Under the pieces are notes generated by a model that did not search any database, had not been told where the DNA came from, and saw only the letters and a list, made by a program, of their open reading frames with translations. This document shows positions 42,537-51,305 of a DNA stretch of 64,000 nt, piece by piece. The DNA is from BOG-1155 sp963717985 (lineage in GTDB: Bacteria; Desulfobacterota; Syntrophorhabdia; Syntrophorhabdales; WCHB1-27): positions 310,001 to 374,000 of the forward strand of contig CAVQYC010000004.1 in assembly GCA_963717985.1 (NCBI GenBank). Direction: 5' to 3'. How positions within the stretch are numbered: the stretch's first letter is position 1; every line of letters begins with the position of its first letter. The position numbers and the translations under genes are program-made.

Positions 42537-44459
42537 ATGTGCGGTATCTTCGGAATAGCAGGTGATGCTCCTCTCGAAGCACAGCTCAGGCGCTCCCTGG
42601 CAACACTGAGCCATCGCGGCCCCGACAGCAGCGGGATATTTATCGCACCCGGCATAGGGCTCGGCCATCGACGCTTGAGCATCATAGACCTGGAAGGCGG
42701 CACGCAGCCCATGTTCAACGAGGACCGCACCAAATGCGTTGTCTTCAACGGAGAGATTTATAATTTCCAGGAGCTGCGGAGCGAACTGCTCTCATCAGGT
42801 CATCGCTTCACCACAAGGAGCGATACGGAGACGATCCTTCATGCCTACGAGGAGTGGGGAGAAAGCTGCGTCGAGCGGATGGCGGGCATGTTCGCCTTCG
42901 CCATATGGGATCAGAGAGAAAAGGCGCTCTTCCTGGCGCGGGACCGTCTGGGCATCAAACCGCTCTTCATCGCGGATTACGGGGGCAGGTTCTATTTTGC
43001 CTCGGAAATCAAAGCCATCCTCGCCGACCCGGCTTTCCCCAGGGATATGGACTACACAGGGATCGCCTGCTACTTTTCCCTATCCTACATTCCGGCGCCC
43101 CTGACCGTCTTTCGCCGCATACGAAAACTCCTGCCGGGGCATACCCTGACCTTGCGCGACGGCCGGGCATGCATCAGAAAGTATTGGGATATCCGGTACT
43201 GCCCGAACAGGGACAGGAGCGAGGCGAGCACTATTGAAGAGCTGATGGCGCTGCTCGCCGACGCGGTCAAGAGCCACATGATAAGCGATGTGCCCTTAGG
43301 CGCATTCTTAAGCGGAGGGGTGGATTCGAGCGCCGGCGTTGCTCTGATGAGCAGATTCAGCACCCAGCCCGTAAATACCTTCTGCATCGGCTTTGGCGGG
43401 AGCACCGGCAGCTACCTTGACGAGCGCGGATACGCAAGGATGGTGGCGGCGAAGTATAGGGCGAACCACCGGGAACATGAAGTCAGGCCGGAGGTATCGA
43501 GCCTCATCGACACCATGGTGCGGGCATTCGATGAGCCCTTCGCCGACGATTCAGCCATTCCTTCCTATTTCGTCTGCGGCGTGGCCCGCCAGGATGTGAC
43601 GGTGGCCCTCTCCGGCCTCGGCGGCGACGAGGCATTCGCGGGATACGAGCGATATTTGGGGATGAAATTGCGACGGATTTACCGGAAGATACCTGCTTTT
43701 TTCCGGGAAAACATGATCAGGCAGGTCATCGAAGGGCTTTCGGAGGCTCCGGGCGGACATTACACGGTGAACCACATGAAGCGTTTTGTCCGGTCGGCAT
43801 CCCTTCGCGCCGATCAATCCTATTACGGCTACCTGAGTATCCTCAGTGACAGGATCGAAAGCACCTTCTTTTCCGACCCGGCGGCGTTTCGGCCTCATCT
43901 CCAGGCATGCCGCGACATGATCTCCGGCTATTTCAACAGCGACTGCGTCGCCGGCGGTGCGGATTCTCTTGACAGGGCTTTCTACTGCGACATGAAAACC
44001 TATCTGCCCGAGGATATCCTTGCGGTGACGGATAGAATGAGCATGTATCATGCCCTGGAGGTGCGCGTTCCCTTCCTGGATCACAAATTTATGGAGTTCT
44101 GCGCCACCATCCCGCCTGAGATGAAGATCAAGGGGTTCGCGAAAAAGCACCTCTTGAAAAAAGCGGCCGCCCCTCTTCTGCCGAAAGCGATCCTGTCCCA
44201 CCGCAAACAGGGGTTTGTGGGGCCGATGACCATGTGGCTCAAGACCGATTTGAAGTCTTATGCGCTTGAGGTGCTGTCGAAGGAGAACCTGGACAAGCAT
44301 GGCATCTTAAACTACAGGACGATCAGGCAGGTCATGGACGAGCATTTCTCCGGCAGAGAGATACACGATACCCTGATCTGGGCTGCCCTCATGTTTCAGA
44401 AATGGTTCGACCTCTACATAGAGCAGTCGGAGACGGAGGATCGTCTTGCCGTCGCGTAG
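42537..44459 (+). CDS. asnB: Asparagine synthase (glutamine-hydrolysing) family, XrtA-system amidotransferase
   Basis: This is a 640-residue AsnB-like amidotransferase. The nucleophile Cys2 follows the initiator Met (MCGIFG), which fixes the start at ATG 42537 with AAAGGAG six bases upstream; the ATG at 42531 would leave Cys internal. Residues about 1-200 form the glutaminase domain (HRGPDSSG, FNGEIYNFQELR). The synthase domain (about 215-590) has the pyrophosphate loop FLSGGVDSSAG and LSGLGGDEAFAGY. The enzyme would use glutamine nitrogen and ATP to amidate a carboxylate. In XrtA loci (TIGR03108) the target is believed to be a sugar acid rather than aspartate, which is inference here. Confidence 0.9.
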   Translation: MCGIFGIAGDAPLEAQLRRSLATLSHRGPDSSGIFIAPGIGLGHRRLSIIDLEGGTQPMFNEDRTKCVVFNGEIYNFQELRSELLSSGHRFTTRSDTETILHAYEEWGESCVERMAGMFAFAIWDQREKALFLARDRLGIKPLFIADYGGRFYFASEIKAILADPAFPRDMDYTGIACYFSLSYIPAPLTVFRRIRKLLPGHTLTLRDGRACIRKYWDIRYCPNRDRSEASTIEELMALLADAVKSHMISDVPLGAFLSGGVDSSAGVALMSRFSTQPVNTFCIGFGGSTGSYLDERGYARMVAAKYRANHREHEVRPEVSSLIDTMVRAFDEPFADDSAIPSYFVCGVARQDVTVALSGLGGDEAFAGYERYLGMKLRRIYRKIPAFFRENMIRQVIEGLSEAPGGHYTVNHMKRFVRSASLRADQSYYGYLSILSDRIESTFFSDPAAFRPHLQACRDMISGYFNSDCVAGGADSLDRAFYCDMKTYLPEDILAVTDRMSMYHALEVRVPFLDHKFMEFCATIPPEMKIKGFAKKHLLKKAAAPLLPKAILSHRKQGFVGPMTMWLKTDLKSYALEVLSKENLDKHGILNYRTIRQVMDEHFSGREIHDTLIWAALMFQKWFDLYIEQSETEDRLAVA

Positions 44460-44492
44460 AGGAATTTCTGCAATTTCTCAGAAGGAGTCCCC

Positions 44493-45749
44493 ATGCTGAC
44501 ACGTACCCTGGAAAAAATTGTCCCCTATGCGGAATATCTTCGGCTGCCTTCCGTCCTCAGGAGAGAATTTCGAAAGGATTTGAGGGAGCCGGGGAAAAGC
44601 GATCCGGGTGCGGAGACGGCGATCGACCTTGGGGTGGAATGGCTTTTCCGTGCGCAGGACCGCTCCGAATCCGGGGATGGGGGAGTCGCCCGGCACTTCG
44701 ATATCCTCTTGGGCTGGGGCAGCTCTTATCCCGAAACCACCGGCTACATTATCCCCACCCTACTCGATTATGCGCGCGTATTCAAAAACCGGGAGGCCCG
44801 GGCCAGGGCGCGCCGGATGATCGATTGGCTTGTCTCCATTCAGTTCTCCGACGGCGGGTTTCCGGGAGGCGTCGCAGGCTCGGTACCCCTGCGGCCCGTC
44901 ACCTTCAATACGGGCCAGATATTGCTCGGCCTGGCCGCGGGGGTTCGGGAATTCGGAAACGCCTACCTGGACCACATGGTACGGGCGGCAGACTGGCTGA
45001 TGAAAACCCAGGACCCGGACGGTTGTTGGCGAAAGTACCCGACTCCCTTCGCAACGGCAGGAGAGAAATCGTACGATACCCATGTCGCGTGGGGTCTCTT
45101 CGAGGCAGCCCGCCTCCAACCCGGAAGGGGATATGGCGAAGCCGGCATGGGGAATGCTTACTGGGCCGTCACGTGTCAGCGGGAAGACGGGTGGTTCGAA
45201 AAATGCTGTCTCACCGACCCTTCCAGGCCGTTGACCCACACCCTTGGATACGCCCTGAGAGGACTCCTGGAAGCTTACAGGTTTTCCCGCGACGACCGTC
45301 TGCTGAAGGCATGCGTCAAAACCGCGGACGGGTTGGCGAGGATGGTCAGGGAAAACGGTTTCCTCACCGGGCGGTTCTCTCCGGGCTTTAAGCCCGCCGT
45401 ATCCTGGTCGTGCCTCACGGGCAGTGCGCAAATCAGTTGCTGCTGGCTCATTCTCTATGGAATAACGGGGATGGATTGCTACAGGGATGCCGCCCTGAAG
45501 GTAAACCGCTTTCTCAGGCGGACCCTTGATACGGCGGGACCGCCCGACACGCGGGGCGCCTTGAAGGGTGCTTTCCCTGTGTTCGGTGATTATTGCAGGT
45601 ACCAGTACCCCAACTGGAGCACAAAATTCCTTATAGATGCGCTCATGCTGGAGCTCACTTCCGCGAGTAAGCTCGCCGGGGCCGGCAAGGTCCGTCAGGA
45701 CCACAACGATTCGAAACAGATGGAGTGGCTAAATGCATCAGTTTCTTGA
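44493..45749 (+). CDS. Alpha/alpha-toroid (six-hairpin/terpenoid-cyclase-like) protein
   Basis: The 418-residue protein is built from repeated helical hairpins with short loops of the WL...Q..DGGFPGG and WL.KTQDPDGCW type, typical of alpha/alpha-toroid folds (terpene cyclases, glycosidases, lyases). A second series reads GNAYWAVTCQREDGWFEKC and SWSCLTGSAQISCCWLILY. No signal peptide is visible, so it is probably cytoplasmic. I do not recognise a catalytic set, and the family name remains open. AGAAGGAGT precedes the ATG. It lies between the amidotransferase and acetyltransferase genes, and its end overlaps the latter by 17 bases, which suggests joint action on a sugar intermediate. Confidence 0.6.
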   Translation: MLTRTLEKIVPYAEYLRLPSVLRREFRKDLREPGKSDPGAETAIDLGVEWLFRAQDRSESGDGGVARHFDILLGWGSSYPETTGYIIPTLLDYARVFKNREARARARRMIDWLVSIQFSDGGFPGGVAGSVPLRPVTFNTGQILLGLAAGVREFGNAYLDHMVRAADWLMKTQDPDGCWRKYPTPFATAGEKSYDTHVAWGLFEAARLQPGRGYGEAGMGNAYWAVTCQREDGWFEKCCLTDPSRPLTHTLGYALRGLLEAYRFSRDDRLLKACVKTADGLARMVRENGFLTGRFSPGFKPAVSWSCLTGSAQISCCWLILYGITGMDCYRDAALKVNRFLRRTLDTAGPPDTRGALKGAFPVFGDYCRYQYPNWSTKFLIDALMLELTSASKLAGAGKVRQDHNDSKQMEWLNASVS

Positions 45750-46749
45750 GGTGCGGCAAAAATACGGCTTGCGGCGCTACTCATACAGGCTGCTGGCCAA
45801 GCATGCCGAAAAGTTGTTCTCCCGCCTGGATAAGAATGCCTTCGTTGCCGCGTTTCGCGAACTCGGGATTAAAGGGGGCGACAAAGTTTTCGTCCATGCG
45901 TCGATGAACCGGATGGGCTATATCGAGGGAGGGGCAGAGACGGTGATCACGGCCCTGATGGAGGCTGTGGGCGACAGGGGGTCGATATTCATGCCCACTT
46001 TCTCTATGGCCGGATCGATGGAAAGCTGCCTGAACAGCGGCCGCGTCTTCGATGTGAGAACGACGCCGTCTCAAATGGGGGTGATATCTGAGACTTTCAG
46101 AAAACGGGAGGGCGTGCTCAGAAGCCTTCATCCCACACATTCCGTAGCCGGTTGGGGCAAGGACGCGGAATGCTTTCTCCGGGACCATGATAAATCGCCC
46201 ACCCCCTTCGGTTATGACACGCCTTTTGGCCGCGCAGCAGAGGACGCGGACACATATATCCTTATGATCGAAACACACATTCACAGCCTGCTCCACCACT
46301 TGCAGGAAAGGGCCGCGTTCCCCGATCTTTTTCTTCCGGGCCTCAGGGAGGTCCCCGTTATCGGATGGAACGGCGATCGAACGATAATCTCCACCAGGGT
46401 AATGCGCCCCCGGACTCCCTATTTCATCGCAATTCCGTCATCCCGGCCGGAGACGTGCGCGTGGGTCATACTCCACGACTTCGGCCTCATCTTCCCTCAC
46501 CGCCGTCTCGGCGAGCTGAAGGAGATGGGCTATCTTCTTGATGGTTATCCGGGGCTTTTGACAAGAAGAGAACAACTGGAACGGGCGGGTATCTTCCGGT
46601 CCCTGAAGGTCGGGAGGGGTGAGGTCGGACTGCTCCATATACGAGGGTTCTTGAGAGAAGTAGAGCCCGAGCTGCGGGGCCTCCTGGCAAAATTCTCGCA
46701 CTGCTATGATACCGATGAGATTGATGCCCTCAATCTCCCCTATTCCTAG
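45733..46749 (+). CDS. AAC(3)-family N-acetyltransferase-like protein
   Basis: The 338-residue protein belongs to the antibiotic N-acetyltransferase superfamily (PF02522), recognised by GDKVFVHASMNRMGYIEGG, IFMPTFSMAG and the HPTHSVAGWG motif with the catalytic histidine. Characterised members acetylate the 3-amino group of aminoglycosides, but many relatives in glycan loci acetylate amino sugars. Here the latter is likelier, since it lies in an EPS operon and overlaps the preceding gene. GGAG is placed before ATG 45733. Resistance should not be inferred from the family name. Confidence 0.82.
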   Translation: MHQFLEVRQKYGLRRYSYRLLAKHAEKLFSRLDKNAFVAAFRELGIKGGDKVFVHASMNRMGYIEGGAETVITALMEAVGDRGSIFMPTFSMAGSMESCLNSGRVFDVRTTPSQMGVISETFRKREGVLRSLHPTHSVAGWGKDAECFLRDHDKSPTPFGYDTPFGRAAEDADTYILMIETHIHSLLHHLQERAAFPDLFLPGLREVPVIGWNGDRTIISTRVMRPRTPYFIAIPSSRPETCAWVILHDFGLIFPHRRLGELKEMGYLLDGYPGLLTRREQLERAGIFRSLKVGRGEVGLLHIRGFLREVEPELRGLLAKFSHCYDTDEIDALNLPYS

Positions 46750-46758
46750 CTAGGACCC

Positions 46759-47877
46759 ATGAAAATCCTCTTCTTCATACTCATTTTTTTGACCGCCTAC
46801 TCCTTCGTGGTATATCCGGCGGTCCTCCTCGTCATCTCCCGGCTCGTCCGTCGTCCGTGGCAAAAGGGGGAGATACGACCGTCAGTCACGGTCATAGTCT
46901 CAGCCCACAATGAAGAGGCGGTAATAGCCCAGAAAGTGCGAAACTGTCTCGCCCTCGATTACCCGGAGGCCGGCCTCGACATCATGGTCGTCTCCGACGG
47001 ATCGACGGACAGGACCGACGAAATCGTCTCCTCCATAAAGGACCGCCGCGTCACCCTGGCCGTCTTTCCGCGGTTGGGCAAAACAGCGTGCCTCAACAGG
47101 GTCGTCCCCTCCGCCCGTGGTGAGATATGCGTTTTTACCGACGCAAATTCCATGTTCCCTCCTCATGCCCTCGCGACCGCGGTCAGAAGCCTCAAAGATC
47201 CGATGGTCGGGGCCGTCACGGGATGGACGGAATATGTGGACCCGGAAAACGGGAGTACCGTGACGGGACTCTACTCCGGATTCGAGCGATGGATGAAGGG
47301 CCGGGAAAGCCTCGCAGGCTCCTGCGTGGGGGCCGACGGCGCGATTTTCGCAGTCCGTAAGAGCCTTTTCCGGCCTTTGAGGGAGGATGACATTAACGAT
47401 CTCGTCATCCCCTTGAACGTCCTGAAAGCGGGTAAAAGGGTAGTGATGGATCCGGGGCTTTTTTGCTATGAACAATCGGCCTCGGGGGCCTACGGCGTGT
47501 ACGGGCGTCAGGTAAGGATCACGGCCAGGACACTCACGGCGCTGTGGAGGAACCTGGCGTGCGTGAACCCTCTCCGATTTGGCCTATTTTCCTTTTTCCT
47601 CATAAGTCACAAGTGGATGAGGCTGGCCTTTCCCTTCTTCATGCTTGGCGCTACGGTAGCCTGTGCCCTTCTTTACGACGGTCCCTGCTTCTTCAAAGTT
47701 TTTCTATGGTCTCAAGGCTTCGCGGTCGGTGTGGCCGTATACGGACTGCTGCGGAAAACAGAGAATCGCTTCATAGGCATCATAGCTACTTTTCTCCTTA
47801 CCGCCCTTGCACAGATCGCCGGCTGGGTCCGCATGATCCGGGGGGCATCGGACGTCATTTGGCTGCCAAGACATTGA
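46759..47877 (+). CDS. Membrane family 2 glycosyltransferase
   Basis: This is a 372-residue GT2 with an N-terminal membrane helix (about 3-25), then the GT-A core: VTVIVSAHNEEAVIAQKV, VVSDGSTDRTDEI, VFTDANSMFPP (DxN in place of DxD) and GADGAIFAVRKSLF. Two to three C-terminal helices (about 285-360) anchor it in the inner membrane. The acidic catalytic segment DDINDLVIPL is present near 215. No QxxRW motif is clear (GRQVRITARTL is in its place), so it probably transfers a single residue. Its gene precedes the chain-length module by 75 bases. Confidence 0.86.
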   Translation: MKILFFILIFLTAYSFVVYPAVLLVISRLVRRPWQKGEIRPSVTVIVSAHNEEAVIAQKVRNCLALDYPEAGLDIMVVSDGSTDRTDEIVSSIKDRRVTLAVFPRLGKTACLNRVVPSARGEICVFTDANSMFPPHALATAVRSLKDPMVGAVTGWTEYVDPENGSTVTGLYSGFERWMKGRESLAGSCVGADGAIFAVRKSLFRPLREDDINDLVIPLNVLKAGKRVVMDPGLFCYEQSASGAYGVYGRQVRITARTLTALWRNLACVNPLRFGLFSFFLISHKWMRLAFPFFMLGATVACALLYDGPCFFKVFLWSQGFAVGVAVYGLLRKTENRFIGIIATFLLTALAQIAGWVRMIRGASDVIWLPRH

Positions 47878-47952
47878 GAGACAAGGTGATGAAGGATCCG
47901 CCGCGGAAAGGGCTTGCGTTAAAACCCACGAAGCACACCGAAGGAGGATGAC

Positions 47953-49320
47953 GTGGAACAAAATCCCGGAGTAAGGGACGTGATCAATCTGTTCTTTAAA
48001 CACAAACGCAAGATAGTCACCATCTTCTGCCTGGCAGCCGCGGCGTCGTACGGCGTCTCGAAAACAATCCCAAGGCCTTATATCGCAAAGGCAGTCATCA
48101 TGGTCAATCCCGGAAGGGAGTCCACTCCTCTTGCCGAGGTAGGGGAGACGAGGCCGCCGGCACTGACCCCGGAGACGATCATCAATACCGAGATGCAGTT
48201 GATTGCCGGACGGGAGCTGACCAGGAAGGTGGTGGCCGCGATAGGCGTCGATAACCTCTACCCCCGGCTGCCAAGAAACGACGTACCGGCGAATAGGACG
48301 CAGGAGCTGGCCGTTATAGAATTCAGCGAGAACCTGAAGGTGCAAAACGTCAGCAAGAGCAATCTGATCGAGGTCGATTTCCAGCATGAGAATCCCTACA
48401 TAGCGGCAAAGGCATTGTCGGCCCTTGTCGAAGGGTTGAAAGACCGTCACCTTCAGGTGTTCAGTAGGCTCAACTCCGGATTCCTGGAGGAACAGCTCGA
48501 GTCGTACGAGGAGAAGCTCCGGAATTCGCAGCGTGCCCTGGGCCGGTTCAGGCAGGAACACCAGCTCGCGAGCGAAGAACAAGGAGAGCTGCTGGCCACC
48601 AAGCGAGCCGATGTGGATTCGACACTCACCCAGGAAACGGGCAGGCTGGCTGAACTGCATCAGAAACTCGAATTCCTCAAAACCAGGCCGGGCGTCTACT
48701 TCACCAGCACCAGCGAGCTGAGGAGTCAGCTCAACCTGCTCCGTAGAAAGGAACAGGAGCTCAGCCGGAAATACAATGACGGCAGCCAGCCTTTGATCGC
48801 CCTCAGGGACGACATCGGGGTGGTGGAGAAGCAATTGAAAGAACAGGAAGACAATATGCGCAGTACGGAGTGCTTCAAGGTAGAGTCGGAGATAAAGCCG
48901 CTTCAACTCAAAATCGCCAACCTGAAAACTCAGGTCCAGCAGGTCGAGAGCGAGACCCTGACCTTCGGCAAGAACAGTGTCCAACTGCAAGACCTCAAGC
49001 GGGAGGTTGCCGCGAATGAGGCCAACTATGAGATATATCTTAAAAAGGTTGAGGAGGCCCGGATCTCGGAGAACATGGATGAGCGGAGAATCACAAATAT
49101 CACCATCGTACAGCGGCCGTCGGTCCCCGTTATACCCGACGTGCAGAAGAGACAGAAGGTCTTGGGCATCGGGCTGCTTATGTCGCTGGCGCTCAGTTTT
49201 GGCGCCGCCTTCATCTTTGAATTTCTCCCGCAGACATTTTCGACGCCCGAATCCGTTGAAAGAAGACTGAGCGTCCCTGTTCTCGCAACGCTGGAACACA
49301 GGAAAATCAAGGAGGTGTGA
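47953..49320 (+). CDS. XrtA-system chain-length determinant (Wzz-like)
   Basis: The 455-residue polysaccharide co-polymerase regulates polymer length. It has an inner-membrane helix near 20-40 (RKIVTIFCLAAAASYGV), a large periplasmic domain with long coiled coils (about 165-380, rich in E, Q, K, L), and a second helix near 400-425 (GIGLLMSLALSFGAAFIFEF). The PRPYIAKAVIMV and ENPYIAAKALSALVEGL segments match the TIGR03007 group. There is no kinase domain; the kinase-like protein is encoded separately at 51302. The GTG start at 47953 follows AAGGAGG. It is the first gene of a compact four-gene export module. Confidence 0.88.
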   Translation: MEQNPGVRDVINLFFKHKRKIVTIFCLAAAASYGVSKTIPRPYIAKAVIMVNPGRESTPLAEVGETRPPALTPETIINTEMQLIAGRELTRKVVAAIGVDNLYPRLPRNDVPANRTQELAVIEFSENLKVQNVSKSNLIEVDFQHENPYIAAKALSALVEGLKDRHLQVFSRLNSGFLEEQLESYEEKLRNSQRALGRFRQEHQLASEEQGELLATKRADVDSTLTQETGRLAELHQKLEFLKTRPGVYFTSTSELRSQLNLLRRKEQELSRKYNDGSQPLIALRDDIGVVEKQLKEQEDNMRSTECFKVESEIKPLQLKIANLKTQVQQVESETLTFGKNSVQLQDLKREVAANEANYEIYLKKVEEARISENMDERRITNITIVQRPSVPVIPDVQKRQKVLGIGLLMSLALSFGAAFIFEFLPQTFSTPESVERRLSVPVLATLEHRKIKEV

Positions 49321-49321
49321 C

Positions 49322-50044
49322 GTGAAAAGACTGGTGCTTCTGCTCGCAATCGCATGTATGCCGCTGGCCTGCTCCCCTATTGCGGTCAATACGACCGATC
49401 ATCACCTGTTCGACATGGAAGCAAAGCTCTCATCCCAGCCGGAGTACAGGATCGGCGTGGGCGACGAGCTCGATGTCAAGTTCGCCTATAACCCCGAGCT
49501 GAACGAGAAGGTTCCGGTGAGACCGGACGGCCGCATCTCAGTACCTCTCGCCAAGCAGATAAAGGCCGCAGGGCTCACCACGCAAGAGTTCGAGGACCTT
49601 CTTTCCCAGAAATACGCGACCGAGCTGAAGAGGCCCGAGGTGACGGTGATCGTGCGCGGCTTCAACGCGCAGAAGGTATTTGTCGACGGAGAGGTTTTCA
49701 GGCCGACCCTCGTCCCCCTCATGGGACCTCTGACCACCATTCAGGCTATAGCTCAATGTGGTGGTTTTAAAGACACCGCACGCCTTTCCGAGGTGATCGT
49801 GATACGAAGGACGAAGGAGAAACCGGAGGTCACCATTGTAGATTTGAGAAAAGCCCGCAACCACGAAGACAGCAGCCAGGACATATTACTGATGCCCTTC
49901 GACATCGTGTACGTGCCGCGCTCGAAGATCGCCAACGTCGATCTCTTTGTGGATTTGTATATACGTCGCATGATCCCCTTCCCGCTGCCTGCGGTAATCC
50001 CCCAGCCGTCTTACGTCTACCCTGCCACCGCACCGGTGTACTAA
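49322..50044 (+). CDS. Polysaccharide export outer-membrane lipoprotein (Wza-like)
   Basis: The 240-residue protein has an N-terminal signal with cysteines at 12 and 17 (CMPLACSPIA), consistent with a lipoprotein although the exact lipobox is not ideal. It then has the Poly_export domain (YRIGVGDELDVKFAYNPELNEKVPVRPDGRISVPLA) and an SLBB-like domain (KVFVDGEVFRPTLVPLMGPLTTIQAIAQCGG). Members form or line the outer-membrane channel for the polymer. The GTG start follows AGGAGGTG and sits one base after the Wzz stop. The C-terminus is proline- and tyrosine-rich. Confidence 0.9.
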   Translation: MKRLVLLLAIACMPLACSPIAVNTTDHHLFDMEAKLSSQPEYRIGVGDELDVKFAYNPELNEKVPVRPDGRISVPLAKQIKAAGLTTQEFEDLLSQKYATELKRPEVTVIVRGFNAQKVFVDGEVFRPTLVPLMGPLTTIQAIAQCGGFKDTARLSEVIVIRRTKEKPEVTIVDLRKARNHEDSSQDILLMPFDIVYVPRSKIANVDLFVDLYIRRMIPFPLPAVIPQPSYVYPATAPVY

Positions 50045-50045
50045 C

Positions 50046-51305
50046 ATGTACCTCAACTTCTACCACTTGGCCAAGGAACCCTTTCACGTCACGCCGGACC
50101 CTGAGTTTCTCTTCCTGAGCGAGAGCCATAAGCAAGCGTTGGCGGCCATTATCTACGGCGTAAAAGAGAGAAAAGGGTTCGTGACTATCACAGGACCCGT
50201 GGGCGCCGGTAAAACCACGATTCTCCGCACCTTCCTGAAGCAGTCGGACCCGGCCAGGTTCAAGGTTATCTACGTCTTCGACCCGGCAGTGCCTTTCTCC
50301 ACACTCGTGGCCAATCTCTGCCGCGAATTCGAGGTGACGCCCACGCCCGACGACGTCCCTCATATGACGGAAATGCTCTACCTCGCCCTTGCCGATCAGT
50401 ACAGCAAAAACCGCACCGTTGTGCTGGTAATCGACGAAGCGCAGAATATGCCCATCGCGACGTTGGAAAGGTTGAGAATGCTCTCGAATTTCGAAACGAC
50501 CGAGGAGAAGCTCGTGCAGATCGTTCTTGCCGGACAACCGGAGCTCGAGGAACTGCTTAAGATACCCTCCCTCGACCCTCTGAGGCAGCGGAGGGCCATA
50601 CGCGCAGTCATCTCCCCCCTTACAAGGAAAGAAAGCATCGGCTATATCGAATACCGGCTCTCAAAAGCCGGGGCAGCCGATACCGGCATTTTCAGGAAAG
50701 CGGCCCTGGAGATTCTCGTGAAGCAGGCCCGAGGCATACCCAGGACCATCAACATCCTTTGTGATAATGCCCTGGCCACCGGCTATGCCTATCAAAAAAC
50801 GCGTATCGACACCGCTATAGCCCTGGAAGTCGTCAAAGATATGGAAGGCGGTCGGCGATGGATCTTCAGAGAGGTAAGACTCGTAACCGCCGCAGCGGTC
50901 ACGGCAGGCTTGTGTGTCGCGGGCGCTTTCATGCTGGGCCCCTCCCCTCTTGCCGTCTTCAGCAGACAGGAGCGGCTGCCGATCTCTTCCGCTGCCGACA
51001 TAAAAGCGCCAGAGCAGTCTACGGCCCAGGGGAATGGTCCGAGACCGGTGAACGCCGTCATGCAAGAAAAGGTTGCTGCAAATGTCAGGACGGGCAGCGG
51101 AGTGATCAGAATTGTCAAGCGCGGTGACACGATGATCGATCTGATCCAGGATGTGTACGGTGCGCGGGGGCCAAGGCGAATCACCTTCCTTCTTGCCTGG
51201 ATAAAGAAGAGCAACCCGCACATTAAGAACCTGAGCTTCATTTTAGAAGGACAGGAAATATTTTTCCCGGACGTCAAACGTGACACAACGGAGGCCTCTC
51301 AATGA
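50046..51305 (+). CDS. XrtA-associated AAA-type ATPase (ExeA-like)
   Basis: The 419-residue protein has a cytoplasmic AAA ATPase domain with Walker A GPVGAGKTT (50-58), Walker B VVLVIDEAQNM and the sensor region LVQIVLAGQPELEELL. A transmembrane segment lies near 280-295 (LVTAAAVTAGLCVAGAFML), and a periplasmic tail contains a LysM-like stretch (VKRGDTMIDLIQDVYG). This layout matches TIGR03015 and relates it to ExeA, which couples ATP use to peptidoglycan remodelling for secretion. It starts two bases after the Wza stop without a clear ribosome-binding site, so translation probably depends on coupling. The role is presumably energising or opening the cell-wall path for polymer export. Confidence 0.87.
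   Translation: MYLNFYHLAKEPFHVTPDPEFLFLSESHKQALAAIIYGVKERKGFVTITGPVGAGKTTILRTFLKQSDPARFKVIYVFDPAVPFSTLVANLCREFEVTPTPDDVPHMTEMLYLALADQYSKNRTVVLVIDEAQNMPIATLERLRMLSNFETTEEKLVQIVLAGQPELEELLKIPSLDPLRQRRAIRAVISPLTRKESIGYIEYRLSKAGAADTGIFRKAALEILVKQARGIPRTINILCDNALATGYAYQKTRIDTAIALEVVKDMEGGRRWIFREVRLVTAAAVTAGLCVAGAFMLGPSPLAVFSRQERLPISSAADIKAPEQSTAQGNGPRPVNAVMQEKVAANVRTGSGVIRIVKRGDTMIDLIQDVYGARGPRRITFLLAWIKKSNPHIKNLSFILEGQEIFFPDVKRDTTEASQ

Noticed and set aside
45733..46749. Considered an aminoglycoside-resistance gene
   Set aside because: Family similarity alone does not show resistance; its operon context points to sugar acetylation.
47704..49389. A 561-residue open frame on the minus strand
   Set aside because: It is antisense to the GT2 and Wzz genes and shows no domain or signal of its own.
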